Below are positions 24,486-37,000 of a stretch of 64,000 bases of DNA, in pieces. Numbering within the stretch: the stretch's first letter is position 1; each line of letters starts with the position of its first letter. A model generated the notes under the pieces. It did not search any database, was not told where the DNA came from, and saw nothing but the letters and a program-made list of their open reading frames with translations. The position numbers and the translations under genes were made by a program. Origin of the DNA: Leptobrachium leishanense (lineage: Eukaryota; Chordata; Amphibia; Anura; Megophryidae). The DNA lies in contig CM019071.1 of NCBI GenBank assembly GCA_009667805.1, forward strand, positions 51,226,101-51,290,100, in the 5' to 3' direction.

Positions 24486-26325
24486 TGTCATGTCATCGCC
24501 GCAGGAACTCCAAATCCAGCTCTTCTCCTTCCTGACATCTCTGGCAGCCCCTTCTTGCAATATTCATGCACAACTTTTGCCCAAGGTTTTGCCTGTCGCC
24601 TTATGTCATATGCAGGTTCCTGGAAAGCATAACTGATGCTCTGCTCATTCAAAGGAGCCTCAGGTGTACTCCATCCCACCTGATGAGACCTCCTTAAAAG
24701 GAAGCTACGCTCTCTCCTCCCTGTTTCAACATTGAAGTCTGGCCGTGCATCCAACCAGTTCTGACTACCTGAAGCTTCCTGTTCTCCATCAAGATACCCC
24801 TGGATTTCTACCAAGCCTATCCTCCTGTGATCCTGCCAAGTAACCCATCAAGTATATACTTCTGCTACCCATTGGGAACCCTGAGTACCCACCCCGGCTA
24901 TCCATCGAGTTTCCTTACCAAGCCTCAAGTATATTTCCCACTGTTGCCTATTCGTGTATGAACTTTGCCTTTAGACTCTGGCAACTCTATTGCTTGCCGT
25001 CGACTCTTGCTTTGGATCCTCCCCACGCTTACTGCCTGATTCATAACTGGAACCTCTGCCACGAACCTTCACCGTGTTTGCCTTAGTAGTTCTGTTTCTC
25101 CCCTCTGTGTCAGCCCTATTCCTGTCCTGTCAGTTTTGCCTGTTTCTATTGTTCTTGTCTTGCCCCGCCTGTATAATTAGCCCTGTGTTTAGTCTGTCCT
25201 CTTGTGTCCTCCTTGCTCCTCCACATCTTTAGGCTCTAGTAGTAGTTACAGGGTTATTCAAAGAGATCCGAATGGCTGCCGAAAGGGAACCGAACGCTGA
25301 AAATCAGCGTTCGGTTACCTTTCTTGGCCATTCGGCTATCCGGAGAGCAGGCAGTTCGCCAAATCTTGCCAAATTGCCTGCACATACGGTGCCTGTTCGT
25401 TGCCTGTTCGAGGGCAGTGAAATCCCCATAAAGCACTGCTTCGTCTATTCAGAGAACACAAACCAGCAGTGAAAGGTTCCCGAAACGCTCTGCCATTCGG
25501 TGGTTTTATGCGGCAGGTTTAATCAGGAGAATCCCATAGGCTTCAATGTCAAAAATATTCCCGTTTTAAATCAATATCTAATAAACCGTTTATTATAAAA
25601 TTCTGCAGTAAAGAGTCTCTTTATTTATAGATTTTTTTGGATATTTTAAGCATTTTTCGGGATTTTTTATTTAAAAACAATTTCCGATTTATTTTTTTAA
25701 AACAAATTTTTTAACTTTACTTATTTTTTCTGTAACAGCCCTTTTTATTATCATTCATTGGATTTTATATGTAAATTTCAGACATTTTTGCTCAGTAGTT
25801 TCTTTGCAGACAGCGTTTCCCTTTACAAACATTCAAGCAAACTGTTTTTCTAATTTATTCACTGCATTCGTCTGCGGTGTCGGCTTTTTCCGGCGGCTGC
25901 GCTGCGTGTGATGGCTCCTGCTCGGGTATTTCCGGCGTTTTCGGCGGGTTAATCCAGATGTTTTTGCGTGTTTCGGTGTACGTTCGCCCTCGTTTTGCGG
26001 TGAGATTTTGGCAGGTTTGCGGCGACCTTTCCCTGCAATTCGGGGATGCTGTGGTGCTTGCTGTGCTAGTGTTCTCCTATGTTTCCTCAGTCAGCCCTTT
26101 TCCTGTGTCTTCCCCTTCTTCCTGTTCATTTCTGCACTGTGGTTTCTCCCTAGTTTTGTTTCGTGCCCCGTCCAGCCACCTCCATTGATTCAGTTCATTC
26201 TCTTGTTTTGTTTCTGCTTTTATCCTTTAATAAAGCCTCTTGCTGTGCCCTGCAACCTGCTTGACCTCATACTATCACTGCATCTTGGACTCGCACCAGC
26301 AAACAATGCAAAACGCCGCATGACA
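24486..26325 (+). mobile_element. LTR-like insertion in gene A 3'UTR
   Basis: Begins TGTCATGTCATCGCCGC and ends GCCGCATGACA, an inverted TG...CA pair. Contains AATAAA at 26229. Interrupted by a palindromic-ended MITE (25249 to about 26065). Copy B lacks it. No coding region recognised. A solo LTR is one reading; a DNA element with short inverted ends is another. Confidence 0.45.
25249..26065. mobile_element. Palindromic-ended MITE, copy 3, right end lost
   Basis: Begins CAGGGTTATTCAAAGAG after TTA. Matches copy 7 (51705) closely. The right terminus is missing: similarity stops at about 26062. Confidence 0.6.
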
Positions 26326-26640
26326 ATGGCTACGTCTTCGCTGACAATGAGGTTATAGCACCATGAAGAAAGGAGCCGCAGAGCTATGATTTTCTTCTCA
26401 CTCATAACGTACAAAAATATTTATTTTTATTTATTTTTTAAACGGCAGGTTGTTACGATTTTCTTCTTACTTGGCAACATTTTATTGATTCTTCACATGT
26501 CTTTGTATATATAACTGTTCTCTATACCGTATCTGGATACTATTTTTGAGGCGTCGATTTTCATGCTGCTGTATCAGTGTTCACAATACATATGTATTAG
26601 AGCTCTATAAGCTTCATGAAGGCTTTGAATGGAGACATTA
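26326..26640 (+). other. Gene A distal 3'UTR; native poly(A) signal degraded
   Basis: Aligns with 48620-48940 of copy B. Where copy B has ATTAATAAAGC, this copy reads GTATTAGAGC, so the hexamer is lost. An AATAAA at 26229-26234 inside the LTR-like insertion just upstream may replace it. Confidence 0.55.
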
Positions 26641-26817
26641 AACCATTGAACAAATAATTACATATTTGTGCTTGTTAAAAAATATATATAATATATACAA
26701 AGGGTGTCCATAAAGTCTATTTACAATTTCAAACATTTATTCCAAAGGCAAATGAAAAGACAGATAAGTGAAAATTATTACAAAATGAGACGTATATATT
26801 TAAGTTTTTTGCCTCAT

Positions 26818-27995
26818 TTAATACACCTCTATATGGGCGCCATTAGTTGCAGGAAGCACATCAAGACGGTACAGGATTTCTTGCCATGTTGGCTGTAGCG
26901 TCCCCTCATCAATGGTGGCAATGGCGTCAGTGATCCTCTGCTTTAGATTAGTGACGTCCCTTTGTACCTTTGTTCCATACACCATGGGCCCTATTACATT
27001 CTTCGCGCAAAAACACACGGTAAACACGTGAATTTTTGCGCGAAACGTTAATGCGCGTAAATCAACGCTGGTATTACAATCCTCGCACATTTTTTCATCC
27101 GCCAAATAATAACGCGCGTAAAACGGACGCGCAAAAACTCGCGCGTAGTACCGTTGCGCGCAGAAATCAGTGTGCGGACTGTTTTTTTCACACGATTCAG
27201 TTAATCAGAATTAAGAACCACAATTGTCTCATATTAGGTTTTTGCGCCCGTCAAAGTCAATCTGCGCATATATGCTGTATCAAAAAAGAAAAGCACGCAC
27301 AACTTCTCAAATTTATTGTTTGGGTATGTGTAGAATGTGTAACTATACTTTGCTGCGTTTTTATTTTTGGGCTGGTGTATTTGGGTTCGGCAGGTTGATA
27401 GAATTTGCCGTTAACACCAGCTTTTAGGAGTTGCTAAAATTATGCGCGCAAAGACTGTGCGTTACAAACTGCGCATAGATTGTGCGCTGATACACGGATG
27501 GTATTACAAACGCATTTGCGCTCACAATGTTAAGTATAGGACGCGCGCAGTACAGTAAGCTCGCGCAGTGTTTGCACAGCTTCACTCGCGGTAGACGTAT
27601 ACGCGCGTTTGTTGCGCTGACATTGTAATACGACGTTCTGCGCAAAGGGTTTTTCCCCTCGCGTTAATGCGCTTTTGCGCACACGTTAACGTTTACGCAA
27701 AGATTGTTATAGGGCCCCATATCTTTAACATAACCCCATAGAAAGAAGTGGAGGGGACTGATATCTGGTGAACGAGGTGGTCAGGGAATTGAGCCACAAC
27801 TTCCAATCCGCCGCTCTGGACATGTTTCATTTAGGAAGCCACCACCATGCAGTCCCCAATGTGGTGGTGCAGCATCTTGCTGGAAAATGATGGTTGGTTG
27901 AAGGTCATATAGTTGTGGTGCCGCGTATTCAGTCAAAAGGTCAAGGTAAACATTTGCAGTAATTGATGTCTCGTCTGAAGAAAAATGACTTCTTT
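26818..27995 (-). pseudogene. Mariner-superfamily transposase, C-terminal fragment
   Basis: Minus-strand reading from about 27990: ITANVYLDLLTEYAAPQ, FQQDAAPPHWGLHGGGFLNE, PPRSPDISPLHFFLWGYVKD, interrupted by a MITE, then MVYGTKVQRDVTNLKQRI ... ending HIEVY at 26818. The two late catalytic Asp positions are visible, about 36 residues apart; the N-terminal half is gone. One Trp codon before PPRSPD is a stop. Confidence 0.68.
26986..27717. mobile_element. GCGC-rich MITE, GGGCCCTAT ends
   Basis: Inverted ends GGGCCCTATTACA and TGTTATAGGGCCC, with a 3-bp CAT on each side. Inserted in the transposase fragment. Interior holds many short CGCG/GCGC palindromes. PIF/Harbinger-like is possible given the 3-bp duplication. 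Confidence 0.78.
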
Positions 27996-28065
27996 CTATG
28001 GGGTTTTGTTAAAGATATTCCTTGATACAGAGAAACCGGTATTGGTGCATCCCTACTTATAATAA

Positions 28066-29312
28066 TGTAATCAGATGAGCTTTGGGAGATATACATATAT
28101 ATATGTTCCTCTGGCTCAATCCAGCCTGGGACCTTGTACTTTTTATACTCCACGTCCAGAGTGTTAACTATATTTCTGGTCCAGCACAGCTCAATCTTGT
28201 AGCAACTAGCAAACCTCCAACCACACGCCCTGGAACAGATCCATGCTGGGATTCGGTCCATGTTGCTTGAGGCGTCTTTTTACCTCTTCGAGAATCTCCA
28301 TCTCGCTCTGAGTTGCACCAAACTTGTGCCGTTTGTCACCACTTCAAATTCTGGTACGGCTGTTCCATCAACGAAAAAGGTCCCCAATAAAAGGAAGCAG
28401 ATCCAACCAGCTGCCAGCCAATGTAACAGAACTCAGTACCCTAACTGGGTAACATCTGCTAACCCTGCTTCCTCGCCGCACCATCGGTCTCTCACCAGCA
28501 GTCTTTTATGCCTTTCTCCAACCCTTAGTCGAAGCTTAAGGACCAGAACACTCAAGGAGCTTTGATAGCATTCCCATTAAACGAGACAACATACAGATCT
28601 GGGAGTTTCTGAGAAAATACGTGATTTTTAACTAAAACTAAAAATATATTGGACAGTTTGACTTCAAGGAAGTCAGAGTGCCCTGAAACTTGGTACCGAA
28701 CGTTTGGGGTCTCCCCTGTCCCTGCGGAGACCCATGATGTTGATGCACTCAACATGCGGAGCAGAGAAGGTCCCCCACAAGTCCTCCGTAAGGAAAGAAC
28801 ATATACAAACACATTCCAGATAGGGGTTGGAAAAGGCTAAGATAACCAACCCTGTAAACCTATCAGCAGATAGCAATATATATACATAGACAATAACGAT
28901 ATCGTCATTAACAAGATTCATACATAACACAGATTAGACAAACACCTTGCACGTTCAGGCACAGGGTGACTTCAACATAGGAGAGGGCAGGGAAATAATA
29001 TAGAACATTAGGCCTGCACCTCCCAAATAAATCTCTAGGCTTATGTACCCCACGTTTAAAGTGACACATGTCACTGGTTCCTTCCTGCTATCATCCCCCC
29101 AGGGCTTGTGTCAGCCTTCACACAGGCTCCATCTACGTTGGACCTTGCAAAACCAGTGTAACCTCTTCCCATTTAACCCCTTCACTAGAAAGTACTCGTT
29201 TTTTAAATATGTTATCATATGTATGAAAAGCAGAATAATGTAATAATTTCTACAGAAATAATTTCTGTGCTGGAGCTACAACCAGTTCCTTATGCAGGGG
29301 TCCCCATCCCTG
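28066..29312. other. Unclassified sequence
   Basis: No convincing gene, TIR or LINE signature. Short open frames lack recognisable domains or splice context. Probably old repeat-derived or intergenic DNA. Confidence 0.4.
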
Positions 29313-30245
29313 GTTCTCAGTAGTGATGGCCCGAACAGTCAAACACCCCCGTGTTCGGTTTGCATTCAAACTCGAACACCCAAAAAAGTTTGACCGCAAA
29401 CACAATGCGAACACCATGCAAGTCAATGGGGCTCGAACGTTCAAATTAATTAATTGGCCATACAAGGTATATGGGGGTCTGGGTTCTGCCCTGGGGGACA
29501 GGAAACAATGATTTTTTTTTTAAAAAAAAAACATTTTTAACCCTTTCACTGCTGATTGCTGAGCCATTTCACCGCTGTGCGCTGAGCTAATTTTTACCGC
29601 TTTTGCTAATGTTTAAACGTGACTTGAAGCCATGGGAAATGTTTTATCACCAACGAATGGGAAATGTTTGACCAACAATGAGTGGGAAATGTTTGACCAA
29701 CAATGAGTGGATAATGTTTGATCCCCCATAGAGAAGCAATGGTTTGTCTATTCAGAGAACACCGAACAGCAGGGAAAAGTTGCTGAAATGCCCTGCTGTT
29801 CAGTGGTTTCATTCGACAGGTTTATTCAGGCGAATCCCATAGGCTTCAATGTTAAAAATATTCCCTGTTTTAATTCAATATCTAATAAACTGTTTATTAT
29901 TATATTCTGCATTAAAGAGTCTCTTTATTTTTAGATTTTTTGGGGATCTCTTAAGCATTTTTTTGAAAACTTTTTTTTTCAAACTTTCCGCGAACGCCCC
30001 GAAAAGTTCGAAGTTTGCGAATTTTCTAACAGCCGATGTTTGAATTGAACTTTGAACTGATTCGAACAGGCAGCCCATCCCTAGTCCTCAGGTCCCCTAA
30101 CAGGTCAGGTTTTAAGGCTTACCCTGGGGAAATGCAGAGTGACTTCTCCAATCACAGAGCAGCAAATCACATCACCTGTGCTGTGCTTCACATATCCTGC
30201 AAACCTGGCCTGTTAGGGGGACCTGAAGACCAGGGTTGGGAACAA
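29290..30245. repeat. Foldback repeat hosting the hAT derivative
   Basis: Left GGGGTCCCCATCCCTGGT and right CCTGAAGACCAGGGTTGGGA are inverted. The core (30095-30215) has complementary phrases, CCTAACAGGTCAGGTTTTAA and CAAACCTGGCCTGTTAGG. Confidence 0.5.
29321..30083. mobile_element. Short hAT derivative
   Basis: Begins TAGTGATGGCCCGAAC and ends AGCCCATCCCTA. Flanks GTTCTCAG (29313-29320) and GTCCTCAG (30084-30091) match at 7 of 8 bases. Related to the elements at 3796 and 20994. Inserted in a foldback repeat. Confidence 0.75.
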
Positions 30246-30639
30246 CTGCCTTAATCAGTGGGACTATAAATGGTCTTTGCTTTTCTAAATAAGAATGCCA
30301 GGTCGGCCAATTTTTCCTGGACACACATTGCAATTTCATGCAGAGGAGGAGCACAGGGAGAAGTGCTGCCCTGGAACATGTATAATTTCTATGCTAGAGG
30401 AAGGAAATCAAGGCAGGTCACCTGGGATTCCTTACTTGCGGTGTATAGATTATACATGCTGCGGGGTGGCATTTTTCATGCACTGACCTTCATCAGGAAT
30501 AAATTATATGTGTCCAGAAAAGCATGGCCGACCTGGCAGCCCTATATCTACACCTCACTAGGCCTGTAAGTACAGGTGTCTATAGGAGGAACTAGGGGAA
30601 GGAGGTGGGAATCTACTGCAGGAAATTAAAATTAGTTTT

Positions 30640-31013
30640 TAAGACCGATTTCCTGATGTTGTAAAAAAAATGTAAACAATGTCACTCTCCCTGTATTCTG
30701 ACAAGTCCCCGGCTGCTGCTATGCAGTTGTAAAGTTTGTTGAGCTTTTTTTTTCTATTGCTGAACTCCGATGTCACTGTTGTAAATCAAGTATTTAGACA
30801 AAGTCGCTTCTTCATCTTCTCAGGATGTTACCACGTGTCACAGCAAGGCGTTTCATCTGAGAAGTGAAAGAAGTGAAAGCATGAGGGACATTCTTGGAAA
30901 AAATCATTATATACTTCCCTCACTGCACACAGCGTTATTTATGCAGCATTATTTATGCAGGGGACTCACTGCACTTTACAGGCTGATATATTAAACCCAA
31001 CCAAGAGGAAAAC
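30640..31013 (+). promoter_or_regulatory. Putative promoter and 5'UTR of gene B
   Basis: Non-repetitive sequence directly upstream of the ATG. A TATA-like TTATATAC at about 30907 is followed by ACTTCC (ETS-like in reverse) and then by GC-richer sequence where transcription could start. Further up are two GTGAAAG units (about 30868-30881) that resemble part of an interferon-response element, though their spacing is not canonical. All sites are weak, and the start site is not defined by sequence alone. Confidence 0.3.
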
Positions 31014-31083
31014 ATGAGAACCGGACCCTATAAACCAATCCCCAGCTTTCTGCTGCTCCTATACCTGCTCTATGACATCACAG
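31014..31083 (+). CDS. Gene B exon 1: signal peptide
   Basis: The ATG at 31014 opens 23 codons plus one base. A short basic start (MRTGPYKP) is followed by a hydrophobic core ([10 protein letters not shown]) and DITG, as in a secretory signal peptide. The exon ends ACAG with a strong donor, GTGAGT, at 31084. Phase 1 matches the mucin exon: the leftover G plus CT restores an Ala codon. Cleavage near residues 23-24 is plausible. No in-frame upstream ATG is needed. Confidence 0.68.
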
Positions 31084-34000
31084 GTGAGTGACGCGAGCAA
31101 TTCATAGAATAATAAACAGCAGATTAACATTCACTGAGAATACAATACAGCCGACACACTCCAACACAACACAACGGACACACTCCAACACAACAGAATA
31201 CAATACAGCCGACACACTCCAACACAACACAACACAACACAATACAGCGAACACACTCCAACACAACACAACACAATACAGCCGACACACTCCAACACAA
31301 CACAATACAGCCGACACACTCCAACACAACATAACACAATACAGCCGACACACTCCAACACAACACAACACAATACAATACAGCCGACACACTCCAACAC
31401 AACACAACACAGCCGACACACTCCAACACAACACAATACAGCCGACACACTCCAACACAACACAACACAATACAGCCAACACACTCCAACACAACACAAT
31501 ACAGCCGACACACTCCAACACAACACAATACAGCCGACACACTCCAACACAACACAACACAGCGAACACACTCCAACACAACACAGCGGACACACTCCAA
31601 CACAACACAATACAGCCGACACACTCCAACACAACACAATACCATACAGCTGACACACTCCAACACAATACAATACAATACAATACAGCAGACACACTCC
31701 AACACAACACAACACAATACAGCGGACACACTCCAACACAACACAATAGAGAGGACACACTCCAACACAACACAATTCCACATATTTTGGGTATTAAAGG
31801 TAATAAAAGAGCCACTTAATTTTAGCACTTTATGAATACAACACTTTATAATATTGCACTTTAAAATATATTAGGGACGCACTTCTAATAACATATATCC
31901 ATCGGGTATATTTCTTTATATTGAGGAGCAAGACTGCACAATACACTAATAAGACGTCATGATTCTATCACAACAAAAGGATAAGTCCTAATATTAATTG
32001 CACATATTTTTGGGTATTAAAGTTAATACGAGTCACCTAATTTTAGCACTTTATGACTACAGCACTTTATAAATATTGCACTTCAAAATAGATTAGGGAT
32101 GCACTTCTAATATCATATATCCATCGGCCATATTTCTTTATATTGAGGAGTAAGACTGCACAATACATTAACAATACGATATGTAAGTTTTTAAAAATTC
32201 ATTACCATGGGCCCTATATATGATTTTCTGCATATTTTGAGATATATGTAATAATTTAATAATGGGATTAAATAATTTATAATATGCACTTTATTGTAGT
32301 TCATTTAATAAGAGGATGGTTTTTAATATAAATAGTACATGAATTAGTCACTAATTGAGGATATCACAAGTTATTTTAAGCACTTCAATAATACAGCACT
32401 TTAAACACTTTAACAATGGAAATAACACATTATGATACAGCGAATATTTTAAACAATATTCTTAATAATATATATATGTATTTACATTCCCATACAGGGG
32501 AGTTGGATCCTACAGTATTCATTGAATAAGCCTTTTTCCGTATATTTGAAAGTAAGATTGTACCAGCAATTAATAACATGATAGGGAGAATTTTTAATCA
32601 TAAGTTTTTATGAAATACCATTCATGTACTAATCATATATAGAGTACCCTATCTAGGAGTAATGAGGATATAGTACATCGAACGTTATATTAGGGCCATA
32701 TATACAGAAATGCATTTTGTGCATACATTAGACATCCCCCATATGAGGTAGAATTGGGGAAGATTATGGGATTGTCGAGTAAGTTTTCTTTTTTTTTTTA
32801 ATTAAAGTTTTTATTGAGAAATATGCTAAACAGTAACAATTATTAATATTCCCCTGAATACAGAGGCAGAACATTTCCTCAGTTTCATCATTATAAAGTC
32901 AGTAAATAATAAAAAGAAAGGGGGGAGATAGTGAACTGAAAAAAGATAAAGATATAGATATAGATAGATATAGGGGCTGCCCAGGCCCCTATAAAGACAG
33001 ATTAAAAAAAGAGAGGGAGGGAGAGGGAGAGGCTCTTACAGAATATTAAACATAACCAGTATCTGTGGAGTGGATCTACGAATCTCACTATGACCCACAT
33101 GTCTGCCATCAGTGCCCCAGAAAATGAGTGATAAAGGGCTATAAAGATAAATCATTCTGCAGTATGTCCATCTGTATCCGACCATCACCCATTTGGGCAA
33201 TCCAAGGGGACCAGGTGTTATAATATGAGGGGAGAGTATGTGAAGAGATGGCCGTGAGTTTGTCCATTAAGCATACGTCCTGAATTTTAGGTGAAAGGCG
33301 TGTGAATGAAGGAGCCCGTGGGCAATTCTAGCTTTCCACCAGGACCCTACGTGCCGCCAGTGTCATTTTAGCAAGGAGTTTATTCTCTTGTCTGGTCAGA
33401 TCCTGCAATGGTCGAGATAATAAAAAGGCCCAGGGATCCATGGGAATGTCTTTGGATAAGACTGCAATCGCCAGAGTGTGAGTTTGTGACCAAAAAGTCT
33501 TCAGTGTGGGGCATTCCCACCACATATGAATGTAGGTGCCGCGAGCTCCACACCCTCTCCAGCAGGAGTCCGGGGTCCCAGGAGACATTCAAGACAGTTG
33601 GACCAGTGTAACATACCACCTAAAAATTGTCTTTATCAGTTTTCCTGATGGGTGGTGCATACGGATACCGACCTCATGGATTCCCATATATCCGCCCAGT
33701 CTTCTGCATCCAGAGACTCTCCAAGATCTGCTTCCCAGGCCGCCACATATCGGAGTGTCTTCCAGTCCAGAATGGTCGTTAAAGAGCGATATAGAGTGGA
33801 TATCAATCCCCTCGGGTAGGAGCCGGCTTGACATAGACGCTCGAAGGGTGTAAGGGGATTTAAGGCCGCCTCCTTGATGAATCGTTGGGTTGCAAAAGCT
33901 CTCAGTTGGAAGTATGGTAAAGGATTGGTACTTGCTCTTGAGCTAGATAGTACAGGATCGTTTCGATCTATAAAGATTCCTCCGGGAAATAATTGATACA

Positions 34001-37000
34001 AGTGGCGTATTGTAGTACCCATCCATCCGTCCTCTGCCCTGGCGTTGTAGCCAGGCAAAAAATCTTTGTTACGGAGCACCGGGGATAAAGTAGAAGGGAA
34101 GGAGGTAAGGTCACATTTAGTTGCGAGTTTGTCCCAAAGACGAATGGAATTCAATATAACCGGGCAAGTAGTTCGCAGAAGGGGTCTTTGTAGTTTAGGT
34201 AGCCAGATCCAGAGGTGGGGTGATCAGGGTGCATAAGAGCTCGTTCCAAGTCCACCCAGCGGCGTAGGCCCATTGGTGAATGCCAGGCCATGATCTGGGC
34301 CAGTTGTGCAGCATAATAGTAAGAAAATAGGCATGGGAGGCCCAGACCCCTGCATCCTTTGGTCGATAAAGGGTCGCCCGTGCTATCCGATGTCTTTTGC
34401 CCTGCCATATGAAGTGGTCAATGGTGGATTGTAAGAGTCGTATATCCTCTGAGGGGAGGGCGCAAGGCAGAGCCTGAAAAAAGAAGAGTAATCGAGGCAA
34501 AACATTCATCTTAATGCAATGTACCCTCCCCACCCACGAAATTGCGTACTTAGACCAAGATTCTAGATCTTTTTTCAGTTGAGAGAACATAGGGGGGAAA
34601 TTTTTATCATATAGGTCCCTAGGGTTAGATGGCAGTGCAATCCCCAAATAGTCAATGGAGGTGGGGGAAACTCGAATGGGATATGCCCCCCGGATGGTAT
34701 CCAGATCCCCCGGGGTCATGTGTGTGGCCACCGCCTCTGATTTGGTGATATTCACCTTGTATCCCGAAAGTCTAGCAAATTCATCGAGTCGTCGCATGAC
34801 CGCCGGGAGGGAGGAGAGAGGTTGTGTCAAGGAGAGTAATATATCATCAGCGTAAACCGAGAGTTTGTATTCCTGATACCCCAACCGAAAACCCACAATA
34901 AGTGGGTCCTTTCTAAGGTGTTGAAGCAGAGGCTCCAAAAACAGTGCGAATAAAGCCGGTGACAGGGGACACCCCTGCCTAGTGCCGTTACATATCGGAA
35001 AAGGGAGTGGGTCTGTCCCTGAGATTGTACTCTGAGCTGTCGGCATAGAGTATAGAGCCTGTATAGCACGAACAAAGGGGGGAGGGAAACCTAGGTGAGA
35101 TAGGAGGGTGAACAGGAATGGCTATTCTGCTCTGTCAAAGGCTTTTTCTGCGTCCAATGACAGGAAGAGAGAGGGAGTGTTTCTAGAGGAGGCCAGCCAT
35201 AGAAGATCTGCAGATCTCCTAGTGTTTTCATAGGCCTGCCTACCCAGTATAAAGCCTACTTGGTCTGGATGGATTAGGGTGCCCATAATTAGATCAAGTC
35301 TTTTAGATAGTATTTTAGTGAACAGTTTAAGGTCTGTATTTATGAGGGATATGGGGCGATAATTACCTACTAAGTGCTTGTCTTTGCCAGGTTTGGGAAT
35401 AAGGGCAATGGATGCTAAAAGAGAGTCAGCATGCAGTTTTCCTCCTTCCAATAGGTTGTTAAACATCGACAATAATTGAGGGCCCAAGATTCCGGAATGC
35501 GATTTATAATAATGATAAGTAAACCCGTCAGGGCCTGGGGCTTTATGCGGTTTCATAGATTTTAATGCTTCATGGAGTTCCTCCTCCGTCACTAGGGACG
35601 AAAGGGGCTCGAGGCTCGAGTCCGGTAGGGACGGTAGGGATGCATCGGCTAGGTATTGCCTGATTTCCCCACAGAGTATTTCATTGGCGGGAGTATGGGT
35701 AGGGGTATGATCATACAGAAGTAACGTGTAAATGTATCCCTGATGGCGGTCGGAGTAGTTATCATCCCTAATTGAGGTAACTGCCTGAAACTTGGGGCGG
35801 GGCTTGAGTAGGCGTGCCAGGGGTATCCATTTTGTTAGCTCGACTATAATAGCGTTGTCTGGACCATAATAAAGAGCGCCCTACATCATCTAGAAATAGC
35901 CGATTGAGCGCCATGCGTGTTTGACTGAGAGTTGTGAAGGAATCTGGGTTCGGATGTGATTTATGTGCCATTTCCAAGCGCCGTAATTTATGTTGGAGGG
36001 AAATTATCTCCTCCATCTTCAATTTTTTATGGTGCGCCGCTAGGCTAAGGAGGGTCCCCCGTATCACCGGCTTGTGGGCTGCCCATAGCGTCTGCTTAGA
36101 GATGTCTGGGGTGTCATTATTCGCAAAGTAATCCGCTAGAACCGTCGATACAGAGTCAGAAACCCCGGCTTATCCAGGAGAAGAGGGTCTAGGCGCCATC
36201 TCCTCCCTACATATGGGGAAAGAGGGCGCAGCGTGACGGACACATCTGTGTGGTCCGACCACGTGATAGATCCAATATCCGAGGAAAGGACGTTCGAGAT
36301 GCAGTCCGAGGAGGTCAATATATAATCTATGCGGGAGTATGAGTCATGTACCAGAGAATAAAAAGTATAGTCCCTACAAGAAGGGTGATGAGCCCCTCCA
36401 TACATCAATCAGACCCAGGCGGTTCACAAAACTATAAAATTGCTTGTCCTGAGATGAGGGCGTCAGTGCTTGTCTGCCGTCACGGGGGTCGGATCTGTCC
36501 ACCGGGGGGCATAATGTAGTGTTAAAATGGCCCCCAAGTATAATACGTCCCTGGGCATGTGATAAAATAAAGTCAGCCGTCTCCGCCCAAAACTTAGAGT
36601 CAGAGCTATTTGGGCCATACAATGCAATCAGCGTAAATTGTTGTGCGGAGGCGGATCCCTGAATAAGTATGCATCTCCCAGCGTCATCTGTGTGTACCCC
36701 TTCCACTACAAAAGGGCAGGAATTGCGTAGCAGTACTGCCACCCCATTACATTTAGGGATTGCACAAGACATATAAACCCTGGAATAAGTGGGGTCAGAT
36801 AGACGGAAGGCCGCCAGTTTAGGAATCCTGGTTTCCAGTATCAGAGCTATATCTACAGATTTTCGTTTTAGGTCCCGAAATAACATACGCCGTTTTCTGG
36901 GAGAGTTGAGGCCTTTCACATTAAGAGAAAGCACTTTCACATTAGCCATTACATAAGTATATAAGAGAGATCCACGGGGTGTTCCGTCCCACCGCCTCAC

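Larger units (their letters stand above)
26699..28065 (-). mobile_element. Tc1/mariner-superfamily remnant split by a MITE
   Basis: Left terminus near 26700 (AGGGTGTCCATAAAGTC). Encodes, on the minus strand, the C-terminal half of a transposase. The far end was not resolved; 28040-28062 ends in TGGTGCATCCCTA, a hAT-type terminus, so another repeat may abut. Confidence 0.55.

Noticed and set aside
31088..31828. Frames of 216-243 codons on both strands
   Set aside because: Produced by the 29-bp minisatellite in gene B intron 1.
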